The notes beneath the pieces are model-generated. The model was not told the DNA's origin, ran no database searches, and worked only from the letters and a program-made list of their open reading frames with translations. The translations under genes were made by a program, and so were the position numbers. Positions 16,087-23,493 of a DNA stretch of 64,000 bases are shown piece after piece. The stretch's first letter is position 1; each line of letters starts with the position of its first letter. Source of the DNA: JAHEFU01 sp020440645 (GTDB lineage: Bacteria; 4484-113; JAFGCY01); contig JAGRNR010000008.1 of NCBI GenBank assembly GCA_020440645.1, positions 1 through 64,000 on the forward strand. Reading direction: 5' to 3'.

Positions 16087-16740
16087 TCAGTAGCGGCCGC
16101 TGCGCAGTTCGTCCGCCACCAGCCCGAACAGCATTTTACGAACGCGGGAGAACTCGGAGCGCGAGGAGCGCCGCAGTTCGTCGATCAGCAGCTTGTCGCG
16201 CGCCGGCAGCGCACCATGCACCGCCAGCCCGCGCTGCTCGCAGATCTCGAAGTAGTTGTCGGCGAGGAATTCGATGCGCGACAGTTCCGTTGGCAGGCGG
16301 CGATTTGGCGTCTGACGGGCTTCGCCCTCAGGCGGCAGCAGGCTGTGGCTGTCCCCGGCATCCAGAGCGTCCCTCAGCAGCCCGCGGTCCCGCAGGTTGC
16401 CAATCGCCTGCTCGCACATCAGCTTGGTTGGATCGGGTGCGGAGGACCGCATGTTGTAGCGGATCATTGCCACAGCCAGTCCGATGAGTACGGCAAACGC
16501 AATTGCCGGCCAGGCCAGTTCGAGCACCTCACGCCACGGACCATAGCCCCCGCGCGCCATGTTGCCGGCATAGATGGCCAGCACGAGCAGCAGCAGCAGG
16601 ACCAGCTGCTTCCAGGCGGCGGAGTTGAGATTGCCAGCCGCCATGCTGTCAAGATCCGCCAGCAGCTGCGCGCGTTCAGCAGACAGCACTGCATCGCTGC
16701 CGCCATCGCCTTGCCTGCTCTGCTCCCTGTCCTGGCTCAC
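16087..16740 (-). CDS. Two-helix membrane protein of the paralogue array
   Basis: 217 residues. Helices at about 44-62 and 72-93; shared domain IGNLRDRGLLRDALDAGDSH and SRIEFLADNYFEICEQRGLA; C-terminus LVADELRSGRY. Its ATG overlaps the stop of the preceding array gene by 4 nt. It lacks the Trp that usually follows the RG motif in other members (RGLAVHG instead of RGWPW). Confidence 0.7.
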   Translation of the reverse strand: MSQDREQSRQGDGGSDAVLSAERAQLLADLDSMAAGNLNSAAWKQLVLLLLLVLAIYAGNMARGGYGPWREVLELAWPAIAFAVLIGLAVAMIRYNMRSSAPDPTKLMCEQAIGNLRDRGLLRDALDAGDSHSLLPPEGEARQTPNRRLPTELSRIEFLADNYFEICEQRGLAVHGALPARDKLLIDELRRSSRSEFSRVRKMLFGLVADELRSGRY

Positions 16741-17423
16741 TGCATCTTCTCCACGCCACCATTATCACCCGTTCCATCAACCCGGCCCTCGAGGATGTCA
16801 ATCAAGGCCTGGATCACGATTGCATCGTACTGACTGCTTAACGAGCTGCCTGGCTTGCGACCGCCTGGGTTCTGTTCAAACTTGAAGTGGCTGTGCTCGA
16901 AGTTGAGCTTGCGATTGTAACACATCTGGGCATAGTTGTTGGCAAGGAAACTGAAGCGATCCACAGTAGTCCTGAACGGCCCGGATGTGAGGTCGCTGAA
17001 CATTGGCTCTTTTCCGCGCATCGCCGGGTCAAGCAGTTCCGCTCCATTCTGTGCCTCGATTGTGTCAACGATAAGATGCTTTTCCGTCAGGTTGCGGATG
17101 GCCAGGCTGCGAACTTTGGCTGCGGTCGCGCTGTCTGGACCTTGGGGCTTGCCAAAAACATGTTGAATCACAATGACTAGGCAAAGCAGGCTGACCAGGC
17201 CGGTTACATATGGATTGAGCTCCTCAGTCAGCCAGATGCTGGTTCCAGCAACCAGCGTAATGAACGCGATCAGGTATCGTCTTGTTGCATTGCGTGACGG
17301 CAGGGCATGCAACTGCCGCCGGAGATCCCGGACTACCTCCTTATTGATGTCGGAATACACAGGTGCGATATCATTCCCGTAGTACGGCCTCTCATCCCAT
17401 TCCGGCAGCGGGTTGTCAGTCAT
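16737..17423 (-). CDS. Two-helix membrane protein of the paralogue array
   Basis: 228 residues. Helices near 49-66 and 70-90. The shared domain appears as LAIRNLTEKHLIVDTIEAQN and DRFSFLANNYAQMCYNRKLN, the most altered version in the array: the CE-x-RG motif has become CYNRKLN. The C-terminus IQALIDILEGR matches the ILE ending of several sisters. Its start overlaps the upstream stop by 8 nt. Confidence 0.7.
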   Translation of the reverse strand: MTDNPLPEWDERPYYGNDIAPVYSDINKEVVRDLRRQLHALPSRNATRRYLIAFITLVAGTSIWLTEELNPYVTGLVSLLCLVIVIQHVFGKPQGPDSATAAKVRSLAIRNLTEKHLIVDTIEAQNGAELLDPAMRGKEPMFSDLTSGPFRTTVDRFSFLANNYAQMCYNRKLNFEHSHFKFEQNPGGRKPGSSLSSQYDAIVIQALIDILEGRVDGTGDNGGVEKMQ

Positions 17424-18102
17424 CCGAGTCCCCGATGTTGTCCACTTTGACCTGCGCGCCGAAGATCACCGCCAATGTTTCCAGCAGGCAGATCCGCAGC
17501 CGCAGCGAGCGCAGGTCGTCCTTGCTTGAAGTGGAATGTACCTGGCCCATGATGTTGAGTGAATCCTGCCAGCCGTCGCCGCTGACCGGCCAGCGCCTGT
17601 GCTGGCAGATCTGCACGTACCTGTCGACAAGAAAACTGAGTCTATGTTCCATGCTGGAAAAGGAGGACTTCCTCTCCAGGCTGGTTGTCAGCAGTCGCAG
17701 CACCGCCGGTGTGGGGAGCAGCTCCTGCGGTTCCCGGCTGTCAATCAGCTCCACCAGCAGGCCGCGATCCAGCAGGTTGCGGAAGGCGCAGAACTTCATG
17801 CGCTTGCGCTCAGCGGCATCCCTGTTTGTGTGGTGCCAGATGGCGTGCACGGCCCACAAGCCAAGCGGCACTGTAACGAACATCGGCCAGTAGACTGCAC
17901 CCAGCCCGCCCGTCATCAGCACCACGAGCAAGGTGGCGATCGCCAGTTCGAACTGCCTGTGAGCATCATAGCGCTGGCGGGCCTGCCGCAGCAGGCCGGC
18001 GATCTGCCGCTTCAGCTTCTTGTTCACCGGCGCTGCCAGCAGCTCATCACTGCCCAGCCTGGCGGGCTGAGACTGCTGCCGTGGCCGCTGCATTTCACTC
18101 AT
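17416..18102 (-). CDS. Two-helix membrane protein of the paralogue array
   Basis: 228 residues from the ATG at 18102, which overlaps the previous gene's stop by 8 nt (ATGAGTGA), the same overlap size as at other junctions of the array. Helices near 54-70 and 74-92; shared domain CAFRNLLDRGLLVELIDSRE and HRLSFLVDRYVQICQHRRWP. A longer N-terminus to 18132 is possible but would lie inside the upstream gene. Confidence 0.7.
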   Translation of the reverse strand: MSEMQRPRQQSQPARLGSDELLAAPVNKKLKRQIAGLLRQARQRYDAHRQFELAIATLLVVLMTGGLGAVYWPMFVTVPLGLWAVHAIWHHTNRDAAERKRMKFCAFRNLLDRGLLVELIDSREPQELLPTPAVLRLLTTSLERKSSFSSMEHRLSFLVDRYVQICQHRRWPVSGDGWQDSLNIMGQVHSTSSKDDLRSLRLRICLLETLAVIFGAQVKVDNIGDSDD

Positions 18103-18730
18103 CACGTGCACTCCGCAACGGGGCACTGTCAACGCCTCCCTCCAGCAGCTCGATCAGCAGGTCCAGCAGTTCACGGCGGTGCTGTGCATCCAGTGCCAGC
18201 CCGTCCGCGCCATGCTCCCCGGGCTGCAGCGGGCTGAGCGGGTCGGCGAAGGCCGGCCAGCCGCGGGACTCGCACAGCACCGCATAACTCTCCAGCAGGA
18301 AGTCGATCCGCTCGCGCCCGTCGCGGAAGCGTTTCGGCAGCAGCGCGCGGATATGGCCGTGGTTGTCAGGTTCCTGCCCGAGCAGCTCATGCACGCTGCC
18401 GGCGGACATCACCTCCGCCAGCAGGCCATGCCCCAGCAGGTTCTCAATCGCCAGCCGGCGGAAACCGCCAAGCTGCCTGTTGCGCGGCCGGGATGGGTTG
18501 TCAGCGGTGAATACCAGCACCGCCGGCGGGATTACGAACCACAGCAGGACCGGATTGAGCCAGTACAGCATGCAAGCGAGCACACAGAGCACGATCGCTT
18601 TGAAGATGTTGAGCGCCAGCCGGTCGCCAAGGTCCATCCCGCGCCGCATCTGGCGCAGTTCAGCCAGCAGCGTGCTGTCCGCTGATATCACGCTGCCAGT
18701 CGTCCCGCTCCCTGTGGCCGGCCTGTCCAT
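18095..18730 (-). CDS. Two-helix membrane protein of the paralogue array
   Basis: 211 residues. Helices near 42-58 and 62-76; shared domain LAIENLLGHGLLAEVMSAGS and ERIDFLLESYAVLCESRGWP, then a C-terminal RRELLDLLIELLEGG. It is the first gene of a run of four overlapping genes (down to 16087) and has a leaderless -10 box of its own, so the array is made of at least two transcription units. Confidence 0.72.
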   Translation of the reverse strand: MDRPATGSGTTGSVISADSTLLAELRQMRRGMDLGDRLALNIFKAIVLCVLACMLYWLNPVLLWFVIPPAVLVFTADNPSRPRNRQLGGFRRLAIENLLGHGLLAEVMSAGSVHELLGQEPDNHGHIRALLPKRFRDGRERIDFLLESYAVLCESRGWPAFADPLSPLQPGEHGADGLALDAQHRRELLDLLIELLEGGVDSAPLRSARDE

Positions 18731-18736
18731 CCCTAC

Positions 18737-18742
18737 ATCATA
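18737..18742 (-). promoter_or_regulatory. -10 box, leaderless, second unit of the membrane array
   Basis: TATGAT on the minus strand, then 6 nt and the ATG at 18730. Confidence 0.55.
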
Positions 18743-18784
18743 GCGAAATCAACCAATGCCTGCTCGCCCGCCCGGCATCATCTG

Positions 18785-19468
18785 TCATTGCAGCCCGGGC
18801 AGGTTTGGCCCGGATTGTCCGCGCGGCCGGTCCTCCAGGATGTCAATCAGCACCCCGACCAGCGCCTGACGCTCCCAGGGCAGCAGGCGTGGCTCACGTT
18901 TGCGTTCCTCACCGGCCTTCAGGCGTCCGGCGGACTTCTGCACCCGCTCGCGCCACTGCCAGCCGCGCTCGTCACAGATCAGGGCGTAATGCTCCACGAG
19001 GAACTCCAGCCGCTGGATGGTGTCGGTGAAGGATGGCCGCTCCTTCGCCTTCAGCCGGGCCAGTTCGAGGCTGCGGTCCTGCTCCAGCAGCCACTCCGGC
19101 CTGTCAGCCTGCAGCAGTTCAATGAGCAGGCCCTTGTCCAGCAGGTAATGCCGCGCATTCTGCATGAAGTACTCCACGCGGGCCATGCCGGCGCTGTCAA
19201 GGTGCACCCGGAAGTAGTAGTAATAGAGGATGCCGATCCCGCCGAGGCAGTACACGAGGTTGCCGCTGGCCAGCCCCGCAAGCAGCATCCAGCCCGCCGG
19301 CAGGCAGAACAGCATCGCCATCCCGAAGCGCCGCAGTTGCCAGTATGCCTGCCGCAGGCCGAGCTGGCGACCGATGCGCTGCATATGCTCTCGGCCGCGG
19401 TATTCCCCATGCAGCTGCACGTAGGTCTGCAGGTTGCCACTGCGGCTGGTCCCCGGACTGTCATCCAT
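18785..19468 (-). CDS. Two-helix membrane protein of the paralogue array
   Basis: 227 residues. I use the ATG at 19468: AGGAGG sits immediately before it and it overlaps the upstream gene's stop by 8 nt; the frame open to 19534 is antisense-like within that gene. Helices near 48-64 and 68-85; shared domain NARHYLLDKGLLIELLQADR and QRLEFLVEHYALICDERGWQ; C-terminus LVGVLIDILEDRP. The clearest example of the ILIDILE ending. Confidence 0.72.
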   Translation of the reverse strand: MDDSPGTSRSGNLQTYVQLHGEYRGREHMQRIGRQLGLRQAYWQLRRFGMAMLFCLPAGWMLLAGLASGNLVYCLGGIGILYYYYFRVHLDSAGMARVEYFMQNARHYLLDKGLLIELLQADRPEWLLEQDRSLELARLKAKERPSFTDTIQRLEFLVEHYALICDERGWQWRERVQKSAGRLKAGEERKREPRLLPWERQALVGVLIDILEDRPRGQSGPNLPGLQ

Positions 19469-20159
19469 CCTCCTGTTCCTCCAGCACTGCCAGCAGGGAT
19501 TCGAGGATTGCCAGGCGTTCCGGCGACTTGACATGCATTGATGAAGCCAGGTACTTGCCCATTGCCATGACCGAACCGAGGTCGGACAGGGACTTCAGCT
19601 CCATGCCTTCGACGTTCATGTTCTCCCGCATCTGCTCAGTATCATCCTGCCCGGCCTTCCATGGCCAGCCGTGGCTTTCACAGGCCATGGCGTAGTTGTC
19701 CATCAGGGCACGCATCCGCGCCTGGATATTGCGCAGGCGGTAGCGCTCAGGGACTTGCTGGCCAGCCGGATTAAAGATCGATCCCGGAGCATGCATGTCG
19801 TAGGCACAGTCCGCCGCCATCGCCTTCAGCAGCAGTCCATGGTCCAGCAGGTTGACCCGCGCCAGCCGCCGGATTTCAGCCAGTTGTGCTGCGGGGACGA
19901 AGTTTTCCTTGAGGTTGTGCCTTACTATGAAGAAAAGGAAGATCAGTCCAGTCACCAGGCTGAGGATTGATGGGCCGCTCAGTGGAAACAACGATGTGAT
20001 TGAAAGGATGATCCAGGGCAGGATGAACAGCGACCCGACATAGCGGTTGAAATTCAGCAGCCAGCGACAATTGTGGATCGCCTTCCTGACCGTCCGCACC
20101 GCCTGTTGCCGCGCTTCACCCTGAGCAACAGTTCCCCCGGTGTTGCCATCTGTTTCCAT
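19461..20159 (-). CDS. Two-helix membrane protein, first gene of the array unit
   Basis: 232 residues from the ATG at 20159, 6 nt after a GATAAT hexamer. Helices near 44-62 and 66-84; shared domain LARVNLLDHGLLLKAMAADC and ARMRALMDNYAMACESHGWP; C-terminal LAILESLLAVLEEQEDG. An in-frame extension to 20315 would cross the divergent promoter region and is rejected. It is divergent from the gene at 20269. Confidence 0.72.
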   Translation of the reverse strand: METDGNTGGTVAQGEARQQAVRTVRKAIHNCRWLLNFNRYVGSLFILPWIILSITSLFPLSGPSILSLVTGLIFLFFIVRHNLKENFVPAAQLAEIRRLARVNLLDHGLLLKAMAADCAYDMHAPGSIFNPAGQQVPERYRLRNIQARMRALMDNYAMACESHGWPWKAGQDDTEQMRENMNVEGMELKSLSDLGSVMAMGKYLASSMHVKSPERLAILESLLAVLEEQEDG

Positions 20160-20165
20160 GACTAC

Positions 20166-20171
20166 ATTATC
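20166..20171 (-). promoter_or_regulatory. -10 box, leaderless, first unit of the membrane array
   Basis: GATAAT on the minus strand, then GTAGTC (6 nt) and ATG at 20159. Confidence 0.5.
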
Positions 20172-20242
20172 TACATTTCCACAAAGCATTGCTATCTGCT
20201 CCCCACTCCAACCTCCACACGAGAACCTCCCCACTCCTTTGC

Positions 20243-20248
20243 TATACT
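20243..20248 (+). promoter_or_regulatory. -10 box of the divergent gene at 20269
   Basis: TATACT in the 100-bp gap between divergent genes. No ATG, GTG or TTG follows in the right frame before the coding region, so the start codon is unclear. Confidence 0.4.
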
Positions 20249-20268
20249 TCCTGCTCCCCAACCCGGGG

Positions 20269-20889
20269 CTGGAGCCTGCCTTCGTAATCAGTGTTGAACT
20301 ACAGTCCGCCATCATCGGTGCCGCCGCCGGCGGTATCTTCTATCTCACCGCATTGCTGCTTCGGACCTGGCTGTCCAACCGCAGTGACCACAACGCCGCC
20401 CGCCACGACTCCCGGGTGCGCTTCCTGCAGGAGCAGATCAGCCAGCTCTACGGCCCGCTCGTGGGCTATCTCCACGAAACCAACACCTACTACGAAATCC
20501 TGCGCGCAATCACCCAGCGCATCCGCGCCGAAGGCGCTGCCTCAGGCGATGACCCGCGCGAGATCGAGGCCCGCATCGAACGCATCGCGGTGCGCTTCGA
20601 CCGCGACTACTTCTCGCGCATCAACCGCCTGATCAACCTGCTGCTGCGTTCCAAGCGGCACCTGATCGCGGAGGAGCGCTTCCCGGACTACCTGCGCAGC
20701 TTCCTCGGGCATGCCGCCGACTGGGATGCCACGCGCATCGTGGTGCAGGAACTGGGCAGCGAGTACGACTACGCCGGCATCAGCGGGCAGCAGTGGCCCG
20801 ACGGCATCGTGCAGGAGGTGGAGCGCATCCTCTACGAACTGCGCAGCGACTACCGCCGCCACCTGAGGAAGCTCGGACGGATGAACTGA
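20269..20889 (+). CDS. One-helix membrane protein with charged helical domain
   Basis: About 206 residues. An N-terminal helix (IIGAAAGGIFYLTALLLRTW) leads into a soluble helical domain with RVRFLQEQISQLYGPLVGYL, RFDRDYFSRINRLINLLLRS and an arginine-rich end. The frame is open from 20140, but ATG 20140 lies inside the divergent gene and before the promoter. The first plausible codon after the TATACT box is the CTG at 20269, so the start is tentative. YGPLVGYLHE is a phrase I associate with widespread uncharacterised bacterial proteins, but I cannot name a family. Confidence 0.6.
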   Translation: MEPAFVISVELQSAIIGAAAGGIFYLTALLLRTWLSNRSDHNAARHDSRVRFLQEQISQLYGPLVGYLHETNTYYEILRAITQRIRAEGAASGDDPREIEARIERIAVRFDRDYFSRINRLINLLLRSKRHLIAEERFPDYLRSFLGHAADWDATRIVVQELGSEYDYAGISGQQWPDGIVQEVERILYELRSDYRRHLRKLGRMN

Positions 20890-21225
20890 GGGAGCTGCGC
20901 CATCGGAGGCCAGACGAAAGTCTGGCAACAGGGATGCGGGAGCCGCGTTGAGGAGGCGAAGCCGGAGCTGCGCGGGCTCTTCCTGCACAGCCAGCGAGGC
21001 TCTGCTTCGTGGCTCACCGGAGGCCCGGAGCAATCCGGGCAATGGAGGTCAGATGTAAGTCTGGCAACTTGCGACGCTCAAGTCACGAAGTCAATTAGTC
21101 AATCTGCATCAACTCTATGAATGTCAATTGACTAATTGACTGATTGACTAAGTGACTAAGTGACTTATTGACTTTAGCCACCTCTCCCCTCCGGCTGGTA
21201 ACAAAGGCATGGCTACTGCCCGGCC
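20890..21225. repeat. Spacer with three GNRA hairpin units and a heptamer array
   Basis: No gene seen. Hairpin units: 20905-20930 (stem GCCAGAC, loop GAAA), 21019-21043 (GCCCGGA, loop GCAA) and 21044-21069 (GUCAGAU, loop GUAA, with two G-U pairs). From 21080 a left arm of GTCA/TAGTCAAT words faces a right arm (21124-21175) made of eight-to-nine-base TTGACTAA-like words in the opposite sense, so the region can fold back on itself. Words such as GGAGCCGCG and GAGGCGAAGCCGGAGC form further small hairpins at 20935-20985. Confidence 0.75.
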
Positions 21226-22023
21226 TCAATCAACTTCCCAGCCCGGATGTCCGGCTCCGGTGCTGTATTCCCCTTCCCCTGACAACGCACTGAGGAACTG
21301 CAGCACCGCCAGCCGGCTGAGCGCGATTTCATGGTTGCCGGACTGCGAGCCGAAGCCGAGCTGCGGTACGGGGTTGCCGATGTACATCAGCGGGTCACTG
21401 ACGCAGGCCAGCCGGAAGGCCTCAAGCGCCGCCACGACATTCCTGTCCGGCCGCTGCTGCAGCTGCGCTGAAAGCAGGGCAACAGGCTGCTGGCCGGAAG
21501 GTGAGTTGTCAAGCAGGCAGTGAACCAGCCGGTCGGCGAAGCGCTGGCGGGTCCGGGCATTGCTCGGGATGACCTTCAGCAGGTCATCCTCCCGGGCCAG
21601 CTGGATGAAGCCGGCCACTATCAGCACGATTGTCATGATTGCCACCACGGTCACCCCCGCTCCGTAGCCGGAATAGGCCAGGCTCAGCAGCAGCGGCAGG
21701 CCCAGCAGGGCAAGCAGGCCGACCACGAGCAGCGGCCCGCTGTTGCGCGATGCCATGGCATAGGCGCTCAGGATCCGCAGCTGTTCAGCCGCGTATCTGC
21801 GCAGCGCTGGATTGGCAATCGCATCAAGCCTGGCAACATCGATTTCCCACTGTAGCAGCAGCGGTTCCAGCGGGGAGTCAGGAGATGGATACAGGCGGTT
21901 GGATGGCCGAAACAGGAACTCATCGCGCCGGACCCCGTCCGGTCCCGGAATGTCGATCCCTTCCGTGCTTTCCTGCTGTCCCCAGATGTTCATGCCTGCC
22001 TGCCTGTGTTTCGCATCACTCAA
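21226..22023 (-). CDS. Two-helix membrane protein, distal relative of the array
   Basis: 265 residues. A long polar N-terminus is followed by two helices (about 95-113 and 120-142). After them comes RQRFADRLVHCLLDNSPSGQ, and later NVVAALEAFRLACVSDPLMY, which echoes but does not match the array domain. The start is a TTG that overlaps the upstream stop by 8 nt (TTGAGTGA), the same overlap as ATGAGTGA within the array; an ATG at 21993 is the alternative. The IANPALRRYAAEQL segment is shared with the next gene (IGNPALQEYAIEL). Confidence 0.68.
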   Translation of the reverse strand: MSDAKHRQAGMNIWGQQESTEGIDIPGPDGVRRDEFLFRPSNRLYPSPDSPLEPLLLQWEIDVARLDAIANPALRRYAAEQLRILSAYAMASRNSGPLLVVGLLALLGLPLLLSLAYSGYGAGVTVVAIMTIVLIVAGFIQLAREDDLLKVIPSNARTRQRFADRLVHCLLDNSPSGQQPVALLSAQLQQRPDRNVVAALEAFRLACVSDPLMYIGNPVPQLGFGSQSGNHEIALSRLAVLQFLSALSGEGEYSTGAGHPGWEVD

Positions 22024-22795
22024 GCTCCCGGCTGTGATTTACCGGTCTGCCGGGCATGTCCTCAGCCGCGGGCATCCCTTCCGGCAGTTGATGCGTCACT
22101 TCGCCACCAGATGCTGCGGCAATCTCCACCGGCAGGGTCAGGTCGCTGAGCATCCGCAGGATTGCCATTTTCACGAGCAGGGCTTCGTGCATGTCCCGCC
22201 CCGTCAGGCAGGAATTCTCGCGCCAGCGCATCCAGGCGAAGTTTCGCTTATCGGCCAGCGCCTTCAAACGGAAATCCTCCAGGCTGAGCACGCAGCTGCC
22301 GCGCCGGCCGCGCTTCTGCATGGAAAGCAGGTCCTGCATGATGACGGGTGTCTCCTCCTGCTGCTGCATTCCGACAGCGTGGCAGCTGGCCTGCAGCTGT
22401 TCAGCCAGCTGCTGCATCGTCACTTCGTTGTCAGCGATCATCTGCCTGGTGCTGCCCCGCCATACGAAGCGGCCGATCACCCAGGCCTCAAGCACAAGCA
22501 CGCCGAGGCAGCAGTACATCAGGGGTACGGACTTGAGCGGGTCAATCAGGATGTTCAGGAAGAACAGCGTGAGGGGCATCAAGAGGATGCTGATCCAGCT
22601 GAAGCGTGCCCAGCGCTGCCGCTCGACATAGGCCTCGACATCAGACCTCAGTTCGATGGCGTATTCCTGCAGGGCGGGGTTGCCAATCGCCAGCAGGCGG
22701 CCCTCGTCCACGCCGAATTTATCAAACAGCTCACCGCAGATGCTGTGCCGCCAGGCCGGTGGGATCCATTGCTGCGGTATGCCATCTGGCTTCAT
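22016..22795 (-). CDS. Two-helix membrane protein, paralogue of the gene at 21226
   Basis: 259 residues. AGGAG lies 8 nt before the ATG at 22795, which I prefer to the in-frame GTG at 22804. It shares LLAIGNPALQEYAIEL before the helices and, after them, SLEDFRLKALADKRNFAWMR, comparable to LEAFRLACVSDPLMYIG of the downstream gene. Two helices near 68-86 and 92-112. Together the two genes make a subfamily related in layout to the array at 15-20 kb. Confidence 0.7.
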   Translation of the reverse strand: MKPDGIPQQWIPPAWRHSICGELFDKFGVDEGRLLAIGNPALQEYAIELRSDVEAYVERQRWARFSWISILLMPLTLFFLNILIDPLKSVPLMYCCLGVLVLEAWVIGRFVWRGSTRQMIADNEVTMQQLAEQLQASCHAVGMQQQEETPVIMQDLLSMQKRGRRGSCVLSLEDFRLKALADKRNFAWMRWRENSCLTGRDMHEALLVKMAILRMLSDLTLPVEIAAASGGEVTHQLPEGMPAAEDMPGRPVNHSRELE

Positions 22796-22813
22796 CAATC
22801 CCACTCCTGACTA

Positions 22814-23263
22814 TCACACCTCGCTTGTGCAGTGGCCACAGCGCTTCGCGGCGATCGGGATCTCCATCGCGCACTGCGGGCATTCCTTCGTGGTCGGCTC
22901 GGCAGCCGGGGCCTCCTCCTCACGCTTGAGGCGGTTCATCACCTTGACGACCATGAACACCGCCCAGGCCACCAGCAGGAATGTGATGATCACATTGATG
23001 AAGGAGCCGTAGTTGATCGTCACCGCGCCGGCTTCCTTGGCGGCGGCCAGTGTGTCATATGCACTGGCCCCGTCCGCGCCGGGCTTCAGCAGGATGAACT
23101 TGTCGGCGAAGCGGATCCCGCCGGTCAGCAGGCCGAGTGGCGGCATGATCAGGTCGTTGACCAGGGACTGCACGATCGGGGTGAACACCCCGCCGATCAC
23201 GATGCCGATCGCCATGTCGATCACGTTGCCCTTCATGGCGAATTCGCGGAATTCCTTGAACAT
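22814..23263 (-). CDS. mscL: Large-conductance mechanosensitive channel with C-terminal zinc ribbon
   Basis: 149 residues. The pore protein that releases solutes when the membrane is stretched. MFKEFREFAMKGNVIDMAIG and the following VIGGVFTPIV are the diagnostic first helix; PPLGLLTGGIRF and INYGSFINVIITFLLVAWAV are the periplasmic loop and second helix. The last 30 residues are unusual: CPQCAMEIPIAAKRCGHC, two CxxC pairs making a zinc ribbon in the cytoplasm. I set the start at 23263 after AGGAG rather than the longer frame to 23308. Confidence 0.93.
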   Translation of the reverse strand: MFKEFREFAMKGNVIDMAIGIVIGGVFTPIVQSLVNDLIMPPLGLLTGGIRFADKFILLKPGADGASAYDTLAAAKEAGAVTINYGSFINVIITFLLVAWAVFMVVKVMNRLKREEEAPAAEPTTKECPQCAMEIPIAAKRCGHCTSEV

Positions 23264-23333
23264 GTCTGTGCTCCTGCTGGTATGTCGCCGGCTCGCTTCG
23301 GCTGTCATTCCAGATTAGCACATTGGAAAGTTC

Positions 23334-23493
23334 TTAGTTGTTAGTTCTTAGTGGTTAGTCCTGTATCCTGCAGCAGATTGACGATTCCACTACGGAGGAA
23401 CGGCACGGTTATGTTTCTTTACGTACATACCGCGGCTGACTACAGTCAGCTAATCCTTCTTCCACTAACAACTAAGAACTAACAACTAAGCAC
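23334..23493. repeat. Inverted pair of TTAGTTG/TTAGTTC word arrays
   Basis: The left arm (23334-23361, words TTAGTTGTTAGTTCTTAG) and the right arm (23463-23493, ACTAACAACTAAGAACTAAC and on) are reverse complements over about 27 bp and enclose about 100 bp with no gene. The right arm supplies the stop codon of the gene at 23486. Confidence 0.75.

Noticed and set aside
21124..21178. CRISPR-like repeats
   Set aside because: Units are 7-9 bp and adjacent with no unique spacers, and no cas genes are present.
23334..23493. Insertion sequence remnant flanked by inverted repeats
   Set aside because: The arms are simple repeated words, no target duplication is visible and the enclosed 100 bp codes for nothing.
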